A stretch of 64,000 nt of DNA. It comes from Jiangella gansuensis DSM 44835. GTDB taxonomy: Bacteria; Actinomycetota; Actinomycetes; Jiangellales; Jiangellaceae. The notes below the pieces were generated by a model. It worked only from the letters and a program-made list of their open reading frames with translations. It did not search any database and had not been told where the DNA came from. The position numbers and the translations under genes are program-made. Location of the stretch: assembly GCF_000515395.1 (NCBI RefSeq), contig NZ_KI911782.1, positions 1,589,090 to 1,653,089 of the forward strand. The letters run 5' to 3'. This document shows positions 53,596-61,669 of the stretch, one piece after another (position 1 is the stretch's first letter; the number at the start of each line of letters is the position of its first letter).

Positions 53596-55752
53596 TCAGG
53601 GGAGAGACCAGGTCATGGACAGCGGCTGCATCCGCTGGCCGGTGACCGTGGCCGAACCGTCGGTGTCGACCGACAGGACGAAACTGGCACTCTGCGAGAT
53701 CTCCGCCTGGTTGATCTCGGAACCGCCCGGGATGGTGCCCAAGCCGTCGGCCTCGATGACGACGCTGTAGCCGGGATTGGCGCTCATCGTCTGGGTGCAG
53801 CTGATGGACGCCAGCGTGACGGCGCCGTACTCGGTGGTCAGCCAGTGGATGTCGTCGGGGTTCTCGATGGCGCAGCTGCGCGCGACGGTGCCGAACTCAG
53901 GCGGGGCGGTGTCGAGTTGCAGGCCGTGCTGGGGCAGCCGCGTCACGCCGTCGGCGTTGGTGAGGTCGACGCGTTCAGGCTCGACGCCGGTCTCGCCGTA
54001 CTCGATCAGGGCGTCCAGGACCTCCTGGCCGCGGGCGGCCATGTCCTCGTCGGCGACGACGGCGGCACCGTCCTCGCCGGTGACCGGCGGCGTGATGGAG
54101 GTGGCTGCGGCCGGCTGGACCGCGAGGCTCGCGAGCCAGGGCGAGGCCGCGGTCTCGCGGGTCAGCAGGAACCATGGTGGTGCCGCGCCGTCGCCCGGCT
54201 CGCCGGTGACCACCGCCCACATCGGGTAGGCGTCGACGCGTGGCGACAGCAGGGTGCCAGGTGTGACGTCGAGCGGTTCGACAGCCGGGGCGTCACCGGT
54301 GGTCAGCCGCTCCTCGTAGGCGAACTGGGTGGTCTCCAGCAGCGTTCCGCCGGCGACGTCGGCGAGCAGGGTGGCGTCGAGCGCCGCGGACGCCTCGGTG
54401 CTGGCCTCCCCGAAAGCCGTGAAGAACTCGCCGGCCCGGTCCGGGGTGATGGCCGGGATGGAGGAGACCCGGTCGGCGTCGCTGATCTCCTGCGGAACCT
54501 GGGCGCAGGCGGTCACCAGCCCGGACAGGCCCAGGGCGACGACGATCCGGGCGCGCGCGGACGGCTTCGGCTTCGGGGGCGGCGGAGGTGCCGGTGGTGC
54601 TGGCGTGCCCTCCGGTGGCGCTGTGCCCTCCGGCGGCGGTGTGGGCTCGGGCGGTGTCGGTGCGCCCTGCGGCCGCGGGCGGTCCGACAGCGGGGTGCGC
54701 CGGGGCAGCGGCGTGACGGTTGCGATCTTCTCCCGCTCCGGTTCGGCGTCGCCGGCACCGTCAGCCGGCGGCGTGCCGCCGTCGCGGTCGTCGTAGCCTG
54801 AGTCCTTGTCTGAATCCTTGTCTGCGGGCTTGTCGGGTGGCTCGGCCGCGGCCGGCGGCTTGGTCTGCTCGCCCCGATCCAGCGGCGGGACGACGCGCAG
54901 CTCGCGCTTGCGCCGTCGCCGGCGCAGCCAGAGGATCAGCACCCCACCGACGACGAGCAGCAGCCCGGCTACCCCGACCAGCACGGCCGTGACGAACAGT
55001 CCGTCGATCTCGACGTCGATGCCCAGTGCCACATCAAGTGCGCCGGCCGCCGACGGCGTCATGACGACCGCGCGCAACGGCACGTCCGTCAACTCGAACG
55101 TCACCGCCTGGCGGCCGGCTCCGGAGGAGCTCTCCTGCCACCAGTCCAGGTCGCCCGGCGGCGCGGCCGGGCCGTCCGCGGCGGGCGCGTCGGTACCGAG
55201 GCCGCCGTCCGCGTCGGTACCGAAGCCGCCGTCCGCGTCGGTACCGGGATCGCCGTCCGTGTCCGTGCCGGAGTCGCCCTCAGCATCGGTACCGTGGTCG
55301 CCGTCCGCCTCGGCGTCCGGGTCGGTGCCGAGGTCAGCGTCCCCACCCGGGTCCGGATCCCTGTCCTCGCCGGCGCCGGCGTCGGACCCCGCGTCGGACC
55401 CCGCGTCCGGGCCGGAGCTCTCCAGGGTGAGCTCGCCGCGTGGGGTCAGGTCGGTGACGGTCTCCTGCGCCACGCCCTGCAGGTAGGAGTCGACGTGCAC
55501 CTGGTGCGCCACGCCGACGAACGTCTCGGTGTCGCCGGCGTCGGCGCTGACGTGCAGCACCGGCCCGGTGAAGGACGTCATGGAGACGGCCGTGGAGATG
55601 ACCGAGCTCTCGGTGGAGACGTCCCTGCGGACCAGGTCGACGGTGTCGTCGGGGCCGACGTAGCCCGCGACGACGGCGCCGGCCAGCAGCGGCGGTGTGC
55701 CGAGGACGATCAGTGCGACACCGGCGACGGTCCGCGGGGCGGGGAACCTCAC
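53596..55752 (-). CDS. Large membrane protein with Asp/Gly repeats, internal lipobox and C-terminal extracellular domain
   Basis: A 718-residue protein, not recognised with certainty. N-terminal membrane segment (8-30), outer domain, an acidic repeat tract (about 115-190) built of GTDADG-like units, a second membrane segment (about 250-277), a long Pro/Lys/Asp-rich cytosolic linker, then VVALGLSGLVTACAQ with Cys416 resembling a lipobox inside the chain. The last 300 residues form a separate soluble domain. It looks like a membrane protein fused to a lipoprotein; the C-terminal half may belong to a DUF8094-like family. Start overlaps the peroxiredoxin stop (GTGA), so the genes form an operon. 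Confidence 0.7.
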   Translation of the reverse strand: MRFPAPRTVAGVALIVLGTPPLLAGAVVAGYVGPDDTVDLVRRDVSTESSVISTAVSMTSFTGPVLHVSADAGDTETFVGVAHQVHVDSYLQGVAQETVTDLTPRGELTLESSGPDAGSDAGSDAGAGEDRDPDPGGDADLGTDPDAEADGDHGTDAEGDSGTDTDGDPGTDADGGFGTDADGGLGTDAPAADGPAAPPGDLDWWQESSSGAGRQAVTFELTDVPLRAVVMTPSAAGALDVALGIDVEIDGLFVTAVLVGVAGLLLVVGGVLILWLRRRRRKRELRVVPPLDRGEQTKPPAAAEPPDKPADKDSDKDSGYDDRDGGTPPADGAGDAEPEREKIATVTPLPRRTPLSDRPRPQGAPTPPEPTPPPEGTAPPEGTPAPPAPPPPPKPKPSARARIVVALGLSGLVTACAQVPQEISDADRVSSIPAITPDRAGEFFTAFGEASTEASAALDATLLADVAGGTLLETTQFAYEERLTTGDAPAVEPLDVTPGTLLSPRVDAYPMWAVVTGEPGDGAAPPWFLLTRETAASPWLASLAVQPAAATSITPPVTGEDGAAVVADEDMAARGQEVLDALIEYGETGVEPERVDLTNADGVTRLPQHGLQLDTAPPEFGTVARSCAIENPDDIHWLTTEYGAVTLASISCTQTMSANPGYSVVIEADGLGTIPGGSEINQAEISQSASFVLSVDTDGSATVTGQRMQPLSMTWSLP
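55187..55306. repeat. 24-bp tandem repeats within membrane-protein gene
   Basis: Five consecutive 24-nt units (55187, 55211, 55235, 55259, 55283), of which the first three are almost identical, encode the eight-residue Asp/Gly/Thr repeats of the 718-residue protein. In-frame units allow length variation without loss of frame. Confidence 0.75.
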
Positions 55753-56228
55753 GCCGCGTCGAGCCCGAGATCCCGCCGGAGCTTGGCGACGTGGCCCGTG
55801 GCGCGCACGTTGTACATCGCCTTCTCGATGCGCCCGTCGGCGTCGATGACGAACGTGGAGCGGATGACACCGGTGACCGTCTTGCCGTAGAGCTGCTTCT
55901 CACCGAACGCGCCGTAGGCCGTCAGCGTCTCGCGGCTCTCGTCGGACAGCAGGGGGAACGTGAGCTCGTCGCGGTCGCGGAACTGCACCAGCTTGGCCGG
56001 CGGGTCGGGAGAGATGCCCACGACGGCATACCCGGCGGCCTGCAGCGACGCGAGGCTGTCGCGGAAGTCGCAGGCCTGCTTGGTGCAGCCGGGCGTCATG
56101 GCGGCTGGGTAGAAGTAGAGGACGACCCGCTGCCCGCGGTAGGAGGACAGCGACACGGTGGCGCCGTCGGCGTCGGGCAGGGAGAACTCGGGTGCGGAAT
56201 CGCCCGGGGAGAGTCGCGAGTCAGTCAC
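55749..56228 (-). CDS. bcp: Peroxiredoxin, bacterioferritin-comigratory (BCP/PrxQ) type
   Basis: A 159-residue thiol peroxidase reducing hydrogen peroxide and organic peroxides. Peroxidatic Cys48 and resolving Cys53 are in MTPGCTKQACDFRD, the PrxQ spacing of four intervening residues; FPLLSDESRETLTAYGAFGE follows. The GTG at 56228 lies 6 nt after TACGGT (leaderless), favoured over the longer reading. It heads an operon with the membrane protein at 53596. Confidence 0.93.
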   Translation of the reverse strand: MTDSRLSPGDSAPEFSLPDADGATVSLSSYRGQRVVLYFYPAAMTPGCTKQACDFRDSLASLQAAGYAVVGISPDPPAKLVQFRDRDELTFPLLSDESRETLTAYGAFGEKQLYGKTVTGVIRSTFVIDADGRIEKAMYNVRATGHVAKLRRDLGLDAA

Positions 56229-56305
56229 GGTCACACCGTATCCACATTCCCTGGGCGCGTTGCATCGGTACGGTAGTTCCGTCACCGCCCGATCAGGAGG
56301 TACAG

Positions 56306-56635
56306 GTGAGCTCGATCGAACCCGCCCCGCCGGTGCCTGGCCGTCACCGGCAGCCGGTGCCACTCGCGCCCGAGGTGCAGGCCGAGATCGACCGTCGTCC
56401 CCGCAGCGCCGCGCAGATCGAGCAGGACATCACGGCGCGCACCGAGCGGCTGGCCGCCAACGTCGACGAGCTGACCGCGCGGTTGGCGCCGTCGCGGCTG
56501 GTCAGGGACGGTGTAGCGGGCGTGAAAGCGCGGGTCACCACGCGGGACGGGAACCCCCGGCTGGAGGTTCTGGGCGCACTGGCCGGTGCTGTCGTGGTCG
56601 CCGGGCTCCTGGTGTGGCGGGCGCGGCGGCGCTGA
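56306..56635 (+). CDS. DUF3618-containing small membrane protein
   Basis: A 109-residue protein with a central helical DUF3618 motif (SAAQIEQDITARTERLAANV, then DELTARLAPSRLV) and one C-terminal membrane segment (LGALAGAVVVAGLLVW) ending in Arg. Function unknown; such proteins are often near alternative chaperone or membrane-stress genes in actinobacteria. GTG 56306 has AGGAGG upstream. The next plus-strand gene is a GroES-like protein 30 nt on. Confidence 0.85.
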   Translation: MSSIEPAPPVPGRHRQPVPLAPEVQAEIDRRPRSAAQIEQDITARTERLAANVDELTARLAPSRLVRDGVAGVKARVTTRDGNPRLEVLGALAGAVVVAGLLVWRARRR

Positions 56636-56665
56636 GGCTGGCGTGAGCACGTAATCTGTACTGTT

Positions 56666-56998
56666 GTGACCACCCAGGATCCCGACAAGCTGCCCATCCG
56701 GATGCTGCACGATCGCGTCCTCGTCTCGCTCGACGGCGAGGAGGGCGAGCGCCGCTCGTCGGCCGGCATCGTCATCCCCGCCACGGCGGCCATGGGCCGC
56801 CGGCTGGCGTGGGCCCGGGTGGTGGCGCTCGGCGCCAACGTGCGCACCGTCGAGATCGGCGACCGCGTCTTGTTCGACCCGGACGACAAGGCCGAGGTCG
56901 AGGTCCGTAGCGAGACCTACGTGCTGCTGCGCGAGCGTGATCTGCACGCCGTCGCCTCCGAGCGCCTTTCCGACGGCCAGACCGGCCTGTACCTGTAG
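56666..56998 (+). CDS. GroES-like co-chaperone family protein
   Basis: A 110-residue protein of the Cpn10 fold: PIRMLHDRVLVSLDGEEGER at the N-terminus, GIVIPATA in the mobile loop region and GDRVLFDPDDKAEVEV. It is somewhat longer than canonical GroES (about 97) and diverges in the mobile loop, so it may be a second, atypical GroES rather than the main groES; no groEL follows. TAATCT lies 8 nt before GTG 56666. Confidence 0.8.
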   Translation: MTTQDPDKLPIRMLHDRVLVSLDGEEGERRSSAGIVIPATAAMGRRLAWARVVALGANVRTVEIGDRVLFDPDDKAEVEVRSETYVLLRERDLHAVASERLSDGQTGLYL

Positions 56999-57083
56999 CC
57001 GCAGCCTCCTCGCGTCCGCCGCTGAGCTGCGGCGGCGCCGCGCAGCCTGATGGCCGGCCGGGTGAACCCCTACCATCGATCAC

Positions 57084-58256
57084 GTGGCTGGCCAGCCCGA
57101 GAACTCGCCGCGCGCCCACCGAGCCGAGGAGGCCCTGGAGGCGCTGGCGCAGCGTTCCCGCGAAAGTGCTGGCACCCGGTTGCGGCGGGTCCGTCTCACC
57201 GCGCTGCCCATCGTCCAGTCCGCCGTCGGTGCCGCGTTGGCCTGGTGGCTCGCCACGCTGCCGCCCATCGACCACACACAGCCGTTCTTCGCGCCCATCG
57301 CCGCGCTGATCGTCCTCGGCGGCGGCCTGGGGCAGCGGCTGCCCCGGGTGCTGGAGCTGGTCGGCGGGGTGGCGCTGGGTGTGCTGGTGGGCGACCTGCT
57401 GGTGGCGTGGATCGGGGCGGGGGTCGTCCAGATCGGCGTGGTCGTCACCTTGGCGATGGTGGTAGCCGTGCTGGTGGGCGGCGGGCCGTTGATCGTCACG
57501 CAGGCGGCGGCGTCAGCGGTCCTGGTGGTGGCGTTCGTACCGCCGTCCGACGGCACCGTGATCAACCTGGACCGCTTCGTCGATGCGCTGGTCGGTGGCG
57601 TCGTCGGGCTCGTCATCAGTGTGGTGCTGCTGCCGTTGAACCCCGTCTCGGCGGCGCGGAGGCAGATCGACCCGCTCCTCACGACGCTGGCGGAGCTGCT
57701 CGAGGAGTCCGCCCAGGCCCTCGTCGGCCGGGACCGCGCCGCCGCCACGAAGGCGCTGGAACGGGCCCGCGACACCCAGGCCGACGTCGACGACATGCAC
57801 TCCGCCATGGAAGGGGCGAACGAGGTGGCCCGCATCGCGCCGGTGCGCTGGCGCGAACGCGGGCACCTGGGCGCCTACGTGGACGTCGCGGTGCCGGTGG
57901 ACCACATGACCCGCAACGTGCGGGTGCTGTGCCGGCACGTGATCAGCATCCTGCAGCGCAACGAGCCGGTACCGCAGGAGGTGCCGCAGTCGCTGCGGGC
58001 GCTCGCCGGCGCGCTGCGCCTGCTGCGCATCGACCTGGACCGCGGCGACGAGCCCCGCGAGAGCCGGCTGTCGGCCGTCGCCGCGGCGCAGATGGCCACG
58101 GAGGCGCTGGACCACACCGGCGGGTTCGCCGGCCAGGTGGTGATCGCGCAGGTGCGCTCGCTCGCCGTGGACGCGTTGCTGGCGACCGGGCTGAGCCGGG
58201 ACGAGGTACAGGAGCTGCTGCCGGGGCTGCCGGAAGGCCCGGTCAGCTACGGCTGA
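57084..58256 (+). CDS. FUSC/aromatic acid exporter-like membrane protein
   Basis: A 390-residue protein with a cluster of about six hydrophobic segments (44-200, including LVGGVALGVLVGDLLVAWIG and VDALVGGVVGLVISVVLLPL) and a long cytosolic helical C-terminus. This is half of the FUSC/ArAE layout, implying export of aromatic acids or related compounds. TACCAT ends 7 nt before GTG 57084, a leaderless pattern. It is convergent with the LigD-polymerase gene across palindromic repeat copy 4. Confidence 0.82.
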   Translation: MAGQPENSPRAHRAEEALEALAQRSRESAGTRLRRVRLTALPIVQSAVGAALAWWLATLPPIDHTQPFFAPIAALIVLGGGLGQRLPRVLELVGGVALGVLVGDLLVAWIGAGVVQIGVVVTLAMVVAVLVGGGPLIVTQAAASAVLVVAFVPPSDGTVINLDRFVDALVGGVVGLVISVVLLPLNPVSAARRQIDPLLTTLAELLEESAQALVGRDRAAATKALERARDTQADVDDMHSAMEGANEVARIAPVRWRERGHLGAYVDVAVPVDHMTRNVRVLCRHVISILQRNEPVPQEVPQSLRALAGALRLLRIDLDRGDEPRESRLSAVAAAQMATEALDHTGGFAGQVVIAQVRSLAVDALLATGLSRDEVQELLPGLPEGPVSYG

Positions 58257-58266
58257 GGCCGCTGGC

Positions 58267-58326
58267 TCCCATGATCATCAAGACGTGACCCGCCTATGAC
58301 CGGGCCAAGTCTTGATGATCATGGGA
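58267..58326. repeat. Palindromic repeat A, copy 4
   Basis: A 60-nt palindrome with arms TCCCATGATCATCAAGAC / GTCTTGATGATCATGGGA and inner ACCCGCCTATGACCGGGC-type core. Lies between convergent genes. The stop codon of the LigD-like gene (58319-58321) is inside it. Confidence 0.85.
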
Positions 58327-59245
58327 GGGGATGGGCCTGGTCGAGCATCGGGGCGAGCAGGTCGCCGTCGTCGTCGATGCGGCCCAGGACGTCGTCGATG
58401 TCGAACTGCAGCGGCAGCCTGGTCTTCGCCGTCGACCGTGCCGCCTTCTCCACCTCGTCCCAGGTGACCGGCGTGGACACCGTCGGCGCCGACCGGCCGC
58501 GCACGGAGTACGGCGCCACAGTCGTCTTCGCGGCGTTGTTCTGGCTCCAGTCGATGAACACCTTGCCGCCGCGGGCCGCGCGTTCCATCCGCGAGATGAT
58601 CAGCTTCGGGTGGTCGCGCTCCAGCTGCTGAGCCAGGCCGCGCGCGTAGGCGCTGACGTCGTCGTCGGTGACACCACGGTCCAGGGGAACGTACATCTGC
58701 ATCCCCTTCGACCCGCTCGTCTTGGGGTACGACGGCAGCCCGGCCTCGTCGAAGAGCTCACCGAGCAGCAGCGCCACCTGGCAGCACTGGATGATGTTCG
58801 CCGGCTCGCCGGGGTCGAGGTCGACCACGAGCCGGTCGGGATTAGTGGCGACGCCGTCGGCGACCGTCCACTGCGGCACGTGGATCTCCAGCACCGCCAG
58901 GTTGGCCAGCCAGACCAGGGTGGCGAGGTCGTCGGCCATGACGTAGACGACGGTGTCGCGGTCCTTCGTGCTGCCCGGCGACGGCAGCTCCGCCGTCCGG
59001 ACCCATGATGGCGTGCCCCGTGGCGCGTTCTTCTCGAAGAAGCTGTCCTCGGCGACGCCGTTCGGCCACCGCTTCCGGGTGACCGGCCGGTCGGCCAGGT
59101 GCGGAAGCAACACCGGCGCGATGTGCGTGTAGTACTGGATGACCTCGCCCTTGGTGGTCCCCGTCTCCGGGTAGAGCACCTTGCCGAGGTTGCTCAGCGC
59201 CAGCGTGCGTCCCTCGACGTCGACGGTGACCTTGCTCGCAGCCAT
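58319..59245 (-). CDS. LigD-type DNA polymerase/primase domain protein
   Basis: A 308-residue stand-alone polymerase domain of the NHEJ LigD family. Motifs: VVDLDPGEPANIIQC (metal-binding Asp-x-Asp), KTSGSKGMQMYVPL and the N-terminal TKGEVIQYYTHIAPVLLPHL. It adds ribo- or deoxynucleotides at DNA breaks. No ligase domain, Ku gene or phosphoesterase lies in the window. The start at 59245 (MAASKVTVDVEG) matches family N-termini; ATGs at 59263 and 59284 are alternatives. Stop codon in the palindromic repeat. Confidence 0.9.
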   Translation of the reverse strand: MAASKVTVDVEGRTLALSNLGKVLYPETGTTKGEVIQYYTHIAPVLLPHLADRPVTRKRWPNGVAEDSFFEKNAPRGTPSWVRTAELPSPGSTKDRDTVVYVMADDLATLVWLANLAVLEIHVPQWTVADGVATNPDRLVVDLDPGEPANIIQCCQVALLLGELFDEAGLPSYPKTSGSKGMQMYVPLDRGVTDDDVSAYARGLAQQLERDHPKLIISRMERAARGGKVFIDWSQNNAAKTTVAPYSVRGRSAPTVSTPVTWDEVEKAARSTAKTRLPLQFDIDDVLGRIDDDGDLLAPMLDQAHPLP

Positions 59246-59290
59246 GCCCGCAGTCTTGCCCATCGCGGCGAGTCGATCCAGCATGACGGG

Positions 59291-60157
59291 GTGATCTCGG
59301 AAGTTCGGACGGCGCTGGCCCGGCAGTTGCCCGGGTACGAGGTGCGTTCGGTGACGCGGCTCGGTTCGGGCCTGGACAACGTCGCCTATGACGTCAACGG
59401 CGAGCTGGTGGTGCGGGGCGCGCCCGACGGCGGCGACGCGGAGCGCGAGGCCGCGCTGCTGGCCTACGTCGGCACGGTGTCGCCGCTGCCGACGCCCGAG
59501 CCGGTGTTCGTCGACGGCGGACTGCTGGCGTACCGGCGGCTGCCGGGAGTGCCGCTGAACCAGAGCCCGGCGGTGCCGGTGTCAGCGCTGGCCGAGCCGC
59601 TGGCGAGGTTCCTCGCGGCGCTACACAGAGTGCCGGTCGACGACGTCGCGGCGCTGGTGCCGGTCGACGACGCGCCGCTGACGGTCTGGCTGGAGGAGGC
59701 CGCGGCCACCTATCCGGACGTCGCCGGCGCCGTGCCGGAGCCGCTGCGTCCGCGGATCGAGGCCTTCCTGGCGTCGACGGCGCCGGACCCGCCGCCGTCG
59801 CGCGTCTTCTGCCACAACGACCTGGGCACCGAACACGTGCTCGTCGACGCCGCGACGTCCACCGTCACCGGCGTCATCGACTGGTCCGACGCCGCGATCG
59901 CCGACCCCGCGCACGACTTCGGCCGCTTGCTCCGCGACCTCGGGCCGGACGTGTTCGCGGCGATCGTGAACCTGTACACCGACAGGTTCGGCGGGCGCGC
60001 CGACGACGACCTGCGCCTGCGGGCGGTCTTCTACGCGCGGTGCACCGTGCTCGAGGACATCGCCTACGGCCTCGCCGACGGGCCACGCCGTTACGCCGAG
60101 CTGGGCCTGCGGCACCTGGACTGGACCTTCGCCGGCGACGAACCCACGGCGCTGTAG
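59291..60157 (+). CDS. Aminoglycoside phosphotransferase-family kinase
   Basis: A 288-residue APH/choline-kinase fold protein. The catalytic loop reads FCHNDLGTEHVLVD (HxDxxxxN-like), and the metal-binding Asp is in GVIDWSDAAIADPAHDFGRL. It phosphorylates a small molecule; antibiotic resistance is only one possibility and nothing here points to it. GTG 59291 has GACGGGG just upstream and is divergent from the LigD-polymerase gene. Confidence 0.87.
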   Translation: MISEVRTALARQLPGYEVRSVTRLGSGLDNVAYDVNGELVVRGAPDGGDAEREAALLAYVGTVSPLPTPEPVFVDGGLLAYRRLPGVPLNQSPAVPVSALAEPLARFLAALHRVPVDDVAALVPVDDAPLTVWLEEAAATYPDVAGAVPEPLRPRIEAFLASTAPDPPPSRVFCHNDLGTEHVLVDAATSTVTGVIDWSDAAIADPAHDFGRLLRDLGPDVFAAIVNLYTDRFGGRADDDLRLRAVFYARCTVLEDIAYGLADGPRRYAELGLRHLDWTFAGDEPTAL

Positions 60158-60168
60158 AGACGCACGAA

Positions 60169-60192
60169 GGGGACCGGCTCGCACCAGTCCCC
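60169..60192. terminator. Hairpin between convergent genes
   Basis: GGGGACCGG (60169-60177) and CCAGTCCCC (60184-60192) form a stem with one mismatch and a 6-nt loop, directly between the kinase gene and a convergent small gene. No T-run. Confidence 0.45.
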
Positions 60193-60215
60193 CGTTCGCT
60201 CCCTACGGCACGGCC

Positions 60216-60371
60216 TCAGCCGAGCTGATGCAGGGCAACACCCAGAATCGAGAACGCCACCGCGACCAGCGGCCAGAGGTCCCGAAGGATCTGGCCGACG
60301 ACCTCGGTGTACTGGCGGAACTTTCTCAGGTCGGCCAGCATCGGACGCTCTCGCCTGTTGTCGCGTTCCAC
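60216..60371 (-). CDS. Small single-span membrane protein (51 aa)
   Basis: A 51-residue frame too short for usual gene calls: basic N-terminus (ERDNRRERP), an amphipathic part (MLADLRKFRQYTEVVGQILR) and a C-terminal membrane helix (LWPLVAVAFSILGVALHQLG). GTG 60371 is preceded by a strong AGGAGG at 7 nt, which argues that it is translated. Function unknown. Confidence 0.6.
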   Translation of the reverse strand: MERDNRRERPMLADLRKFRQYTEVVGQILRDLWPLVAVAFSILGVALHQLG

Positions 60372-60671
60372 GTGGATTCCTCCTGCGTGCTGAGGGCACC
60401 GGTGAACCGCTCCTAACAGTCCGCCCGGTAGCCCATCTCTGGACTACGTCGGGCGGATTCCCGATGTAGTTAGCTGATCAGGATGACACCGAGGCAGGTT
60501 GGTCGTCAACGGCGTATGCTGGTATCGGCCGGGGGAGGTGCTCCTAACACCGATGATCCCGGCTAGGCCCCCGGCGCGTTGCATGGATTCCTCCGCGCAG
60601 GGGGCTTCTTGCGCGCAGGCGCGGACAACGCGGTGGACTCCGCGAGATCGGCTCCTGGTGGCCGGATGCCG
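60372..60671. other. Intergenic stretch with hairpin and duplicated decamers
   Basis: Apart from the 46-codon candidate frame, this 300-nt interval contains an imperfect stem (CCGCCCGGTAG at 60421-60431 with CTAC plus CGGGCGG near 60444-60457) and two copies each of GGAGGAATCC and GCTCCTAACA. No known RNA family is recognised. Confidence 0.4.
60444..60584 (-). CDS. Possible small ORF (46 aa) with strong ribosome-binding site
   Basis: ATG 60584 is preceded by GGAGGAATCC, the same ten bases that precede the 51-residue protein's start. The peptide (MQRAGGLAGIIGVRSTSPGR, then Thr/Pro-rich) has no recognisable domain and rather ordinary composition. The decamer GCTCCTAACA occurs at both 60409 and 60540, suggesting a local duplication of the control region. 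Weakly supported. Confidence 0.3.
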   Translation of the reverse strand: MQRAGGLAGIIGVRSTSPGRYQHTPLTTNLPRCHPDQLTTSGIRPT

Positions 60672-61391
60672 TCAGCCGGAAGGGGTTGCCGACGGAGTCG
60701 GGGTCTCGCTCGGCAGAATCGGCGTGGGATGCAGCGGGACGGGGGACGGGCTCGACGCAGAGCCACCACCGAGCAGGCACAGCGCCAGCTCCAGCGGGGA
60801 CAGGTCGATCTCGAGGCACAGGCCTTCGTGCTCGTCCTCTTCGTCCGTCTCGTCCTCGTCCGGCTTCTCCGGGTTCCCGGTCGGTCTGCCTGCCGTCGGC
60901 GCCGAGGTCGGGAGCTCGTCGTCGGGCGAGGGCGACTCGGACGGCCGGTCGCCCGATGGCTCGCGTGACGGCGACCGCGTCGGTTCCTCCGGTTCGTCCG
61001 GAGTGCTGGACGGCGACCCGCCCGGGGTCTCGTCGTGCTGGCCGCCGTCGGGGTCCGGCTCGCCGGCCGGGTCAGGTGAGCCGTCAGTGCCGGGGCCGGA
61101 GGAGGTGCCGCTGCCGGGTTCCTCGCTCTCGTCCGGTGCGTCGTCCCCGGACCCCCCGGGCCGGTCGGGGTCGTCCTCGCGGTCGGGCCGGCCGCCGTCA
61201 CCGCCGCCGCCCGAGCTGCTGTCGCCGGTGTCGGGTTCGTCGGCCGGGTCTGGCGAGCCATCGAGGTGCGGCTCGTCGGTGCCGGACGACGTGTCGGGCT
61301 TGTCCGCGGGGGAGGCGATCACCTGCGGGTCGAGACTGTCGCCGTCGATGCCGAGCGCGTGGTCGATCGAGGGGACCAGTACGTTCCCCAA
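60672..61391 (-). CDS. Acidic low-complexity surface protein, start uncertain (possible frameshift)
   Basis: At least 239 residues, dominated by Asp/Glu/Pro/Ser/Gly, with a C-terminal segment LCLEIDLSPLELALCLLGGG. The only usual start in frame (TTG 61391) would cut through a membrane helix: the frame stays open upstream to 61619 and encodes a basic region and YPAVIVCGLAATLGITLG. A GTG at 61600 is one frame off; one more base in the G5 run at 61590-61594 would join it, giving a type II membrane protein with an acidic outer domain. A promoter at 61642-61669 supports the longer form. Function unknown; may bind cations or act as a cell-surface stalk. Confidence 0.6.
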   Translation of the reverse strand: MGNVLVPSIDHALGIDGDSLDPQVIASPADKPDTSSGTDEPHLDGSPDPADEPDTGDSSSGGGGDGGRPDREDDPDRPGGSGDDAPDESEEPGSGTSSGPGTDGSPDPAGEPDPDGGQHDETPGGSPSSTPDEPEEPTRSPSREPSGDRPSESPSPDDELPTSAPTAGRPTGNPEKPDEDETDEEDEHEGLCLEIDLSPLELALCLLGGGSASSPSPVPLHPTPILPSETPTPSATPSG

Positions 61392-61641
61392 GGTGATGCC
61401 GAGAGTGGCGGCGAGCCCGCAGACGATGACGGCGGGATAGCGGCGGACCTTGGTGGCGACCCAGCCGCCGGCCGTGCGGCGGCGAACGCCGAAGCGGGGG
61501 CCGCCCGGCCTGGCATCGTAGCCAGTTCGGCGTCCCCTGAGCTTCTCTTGCCTGGCCTTGCTGATCGACCGAGATCCTTTCCGACTCCTGGGGGATCCAC
61601 CGGAATTCAGCCGAAGTGGCTACAGATCGCCCCAGTTGCGA

Positions 61642-61669
61642 ACCCTACTCAGGCCCTCCGGGGCAGCAA
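61642..61669 (-). promoter_or_regulatory. Promoter of acidic surface-protein gene
   Basis: Minus-strand TTGCTG (61669-61664), 16-bp spacer, TAGGGT (61647-61642). Transcription would start near 61635, upstream of the GTG at 61600, which argues that translation begins well before 61391. Confidence 0.5.

Noticed and set aside
55187-55306. CRISPR-like array from regularly spaced repeats
   Set aside because: The 24-bp units are directly adjacent, in frame and encode acidic repeats; there are no spacers and no cas genes.
59291-60157. Antibiotic-resistance call for the APH-fold kinase
   Set aside because: The fold is shared by many metabolic kinases; sequence and neighbours give no sign of an aminoglycoside substrate.
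60420-60660. Possible riboswitch (cyclic di-AMP type) upstream of the small membrane protein
   Set aside because: Stems and purine-rich bits are present but none of the conserved core sequence of the known class could be matched on either strand.
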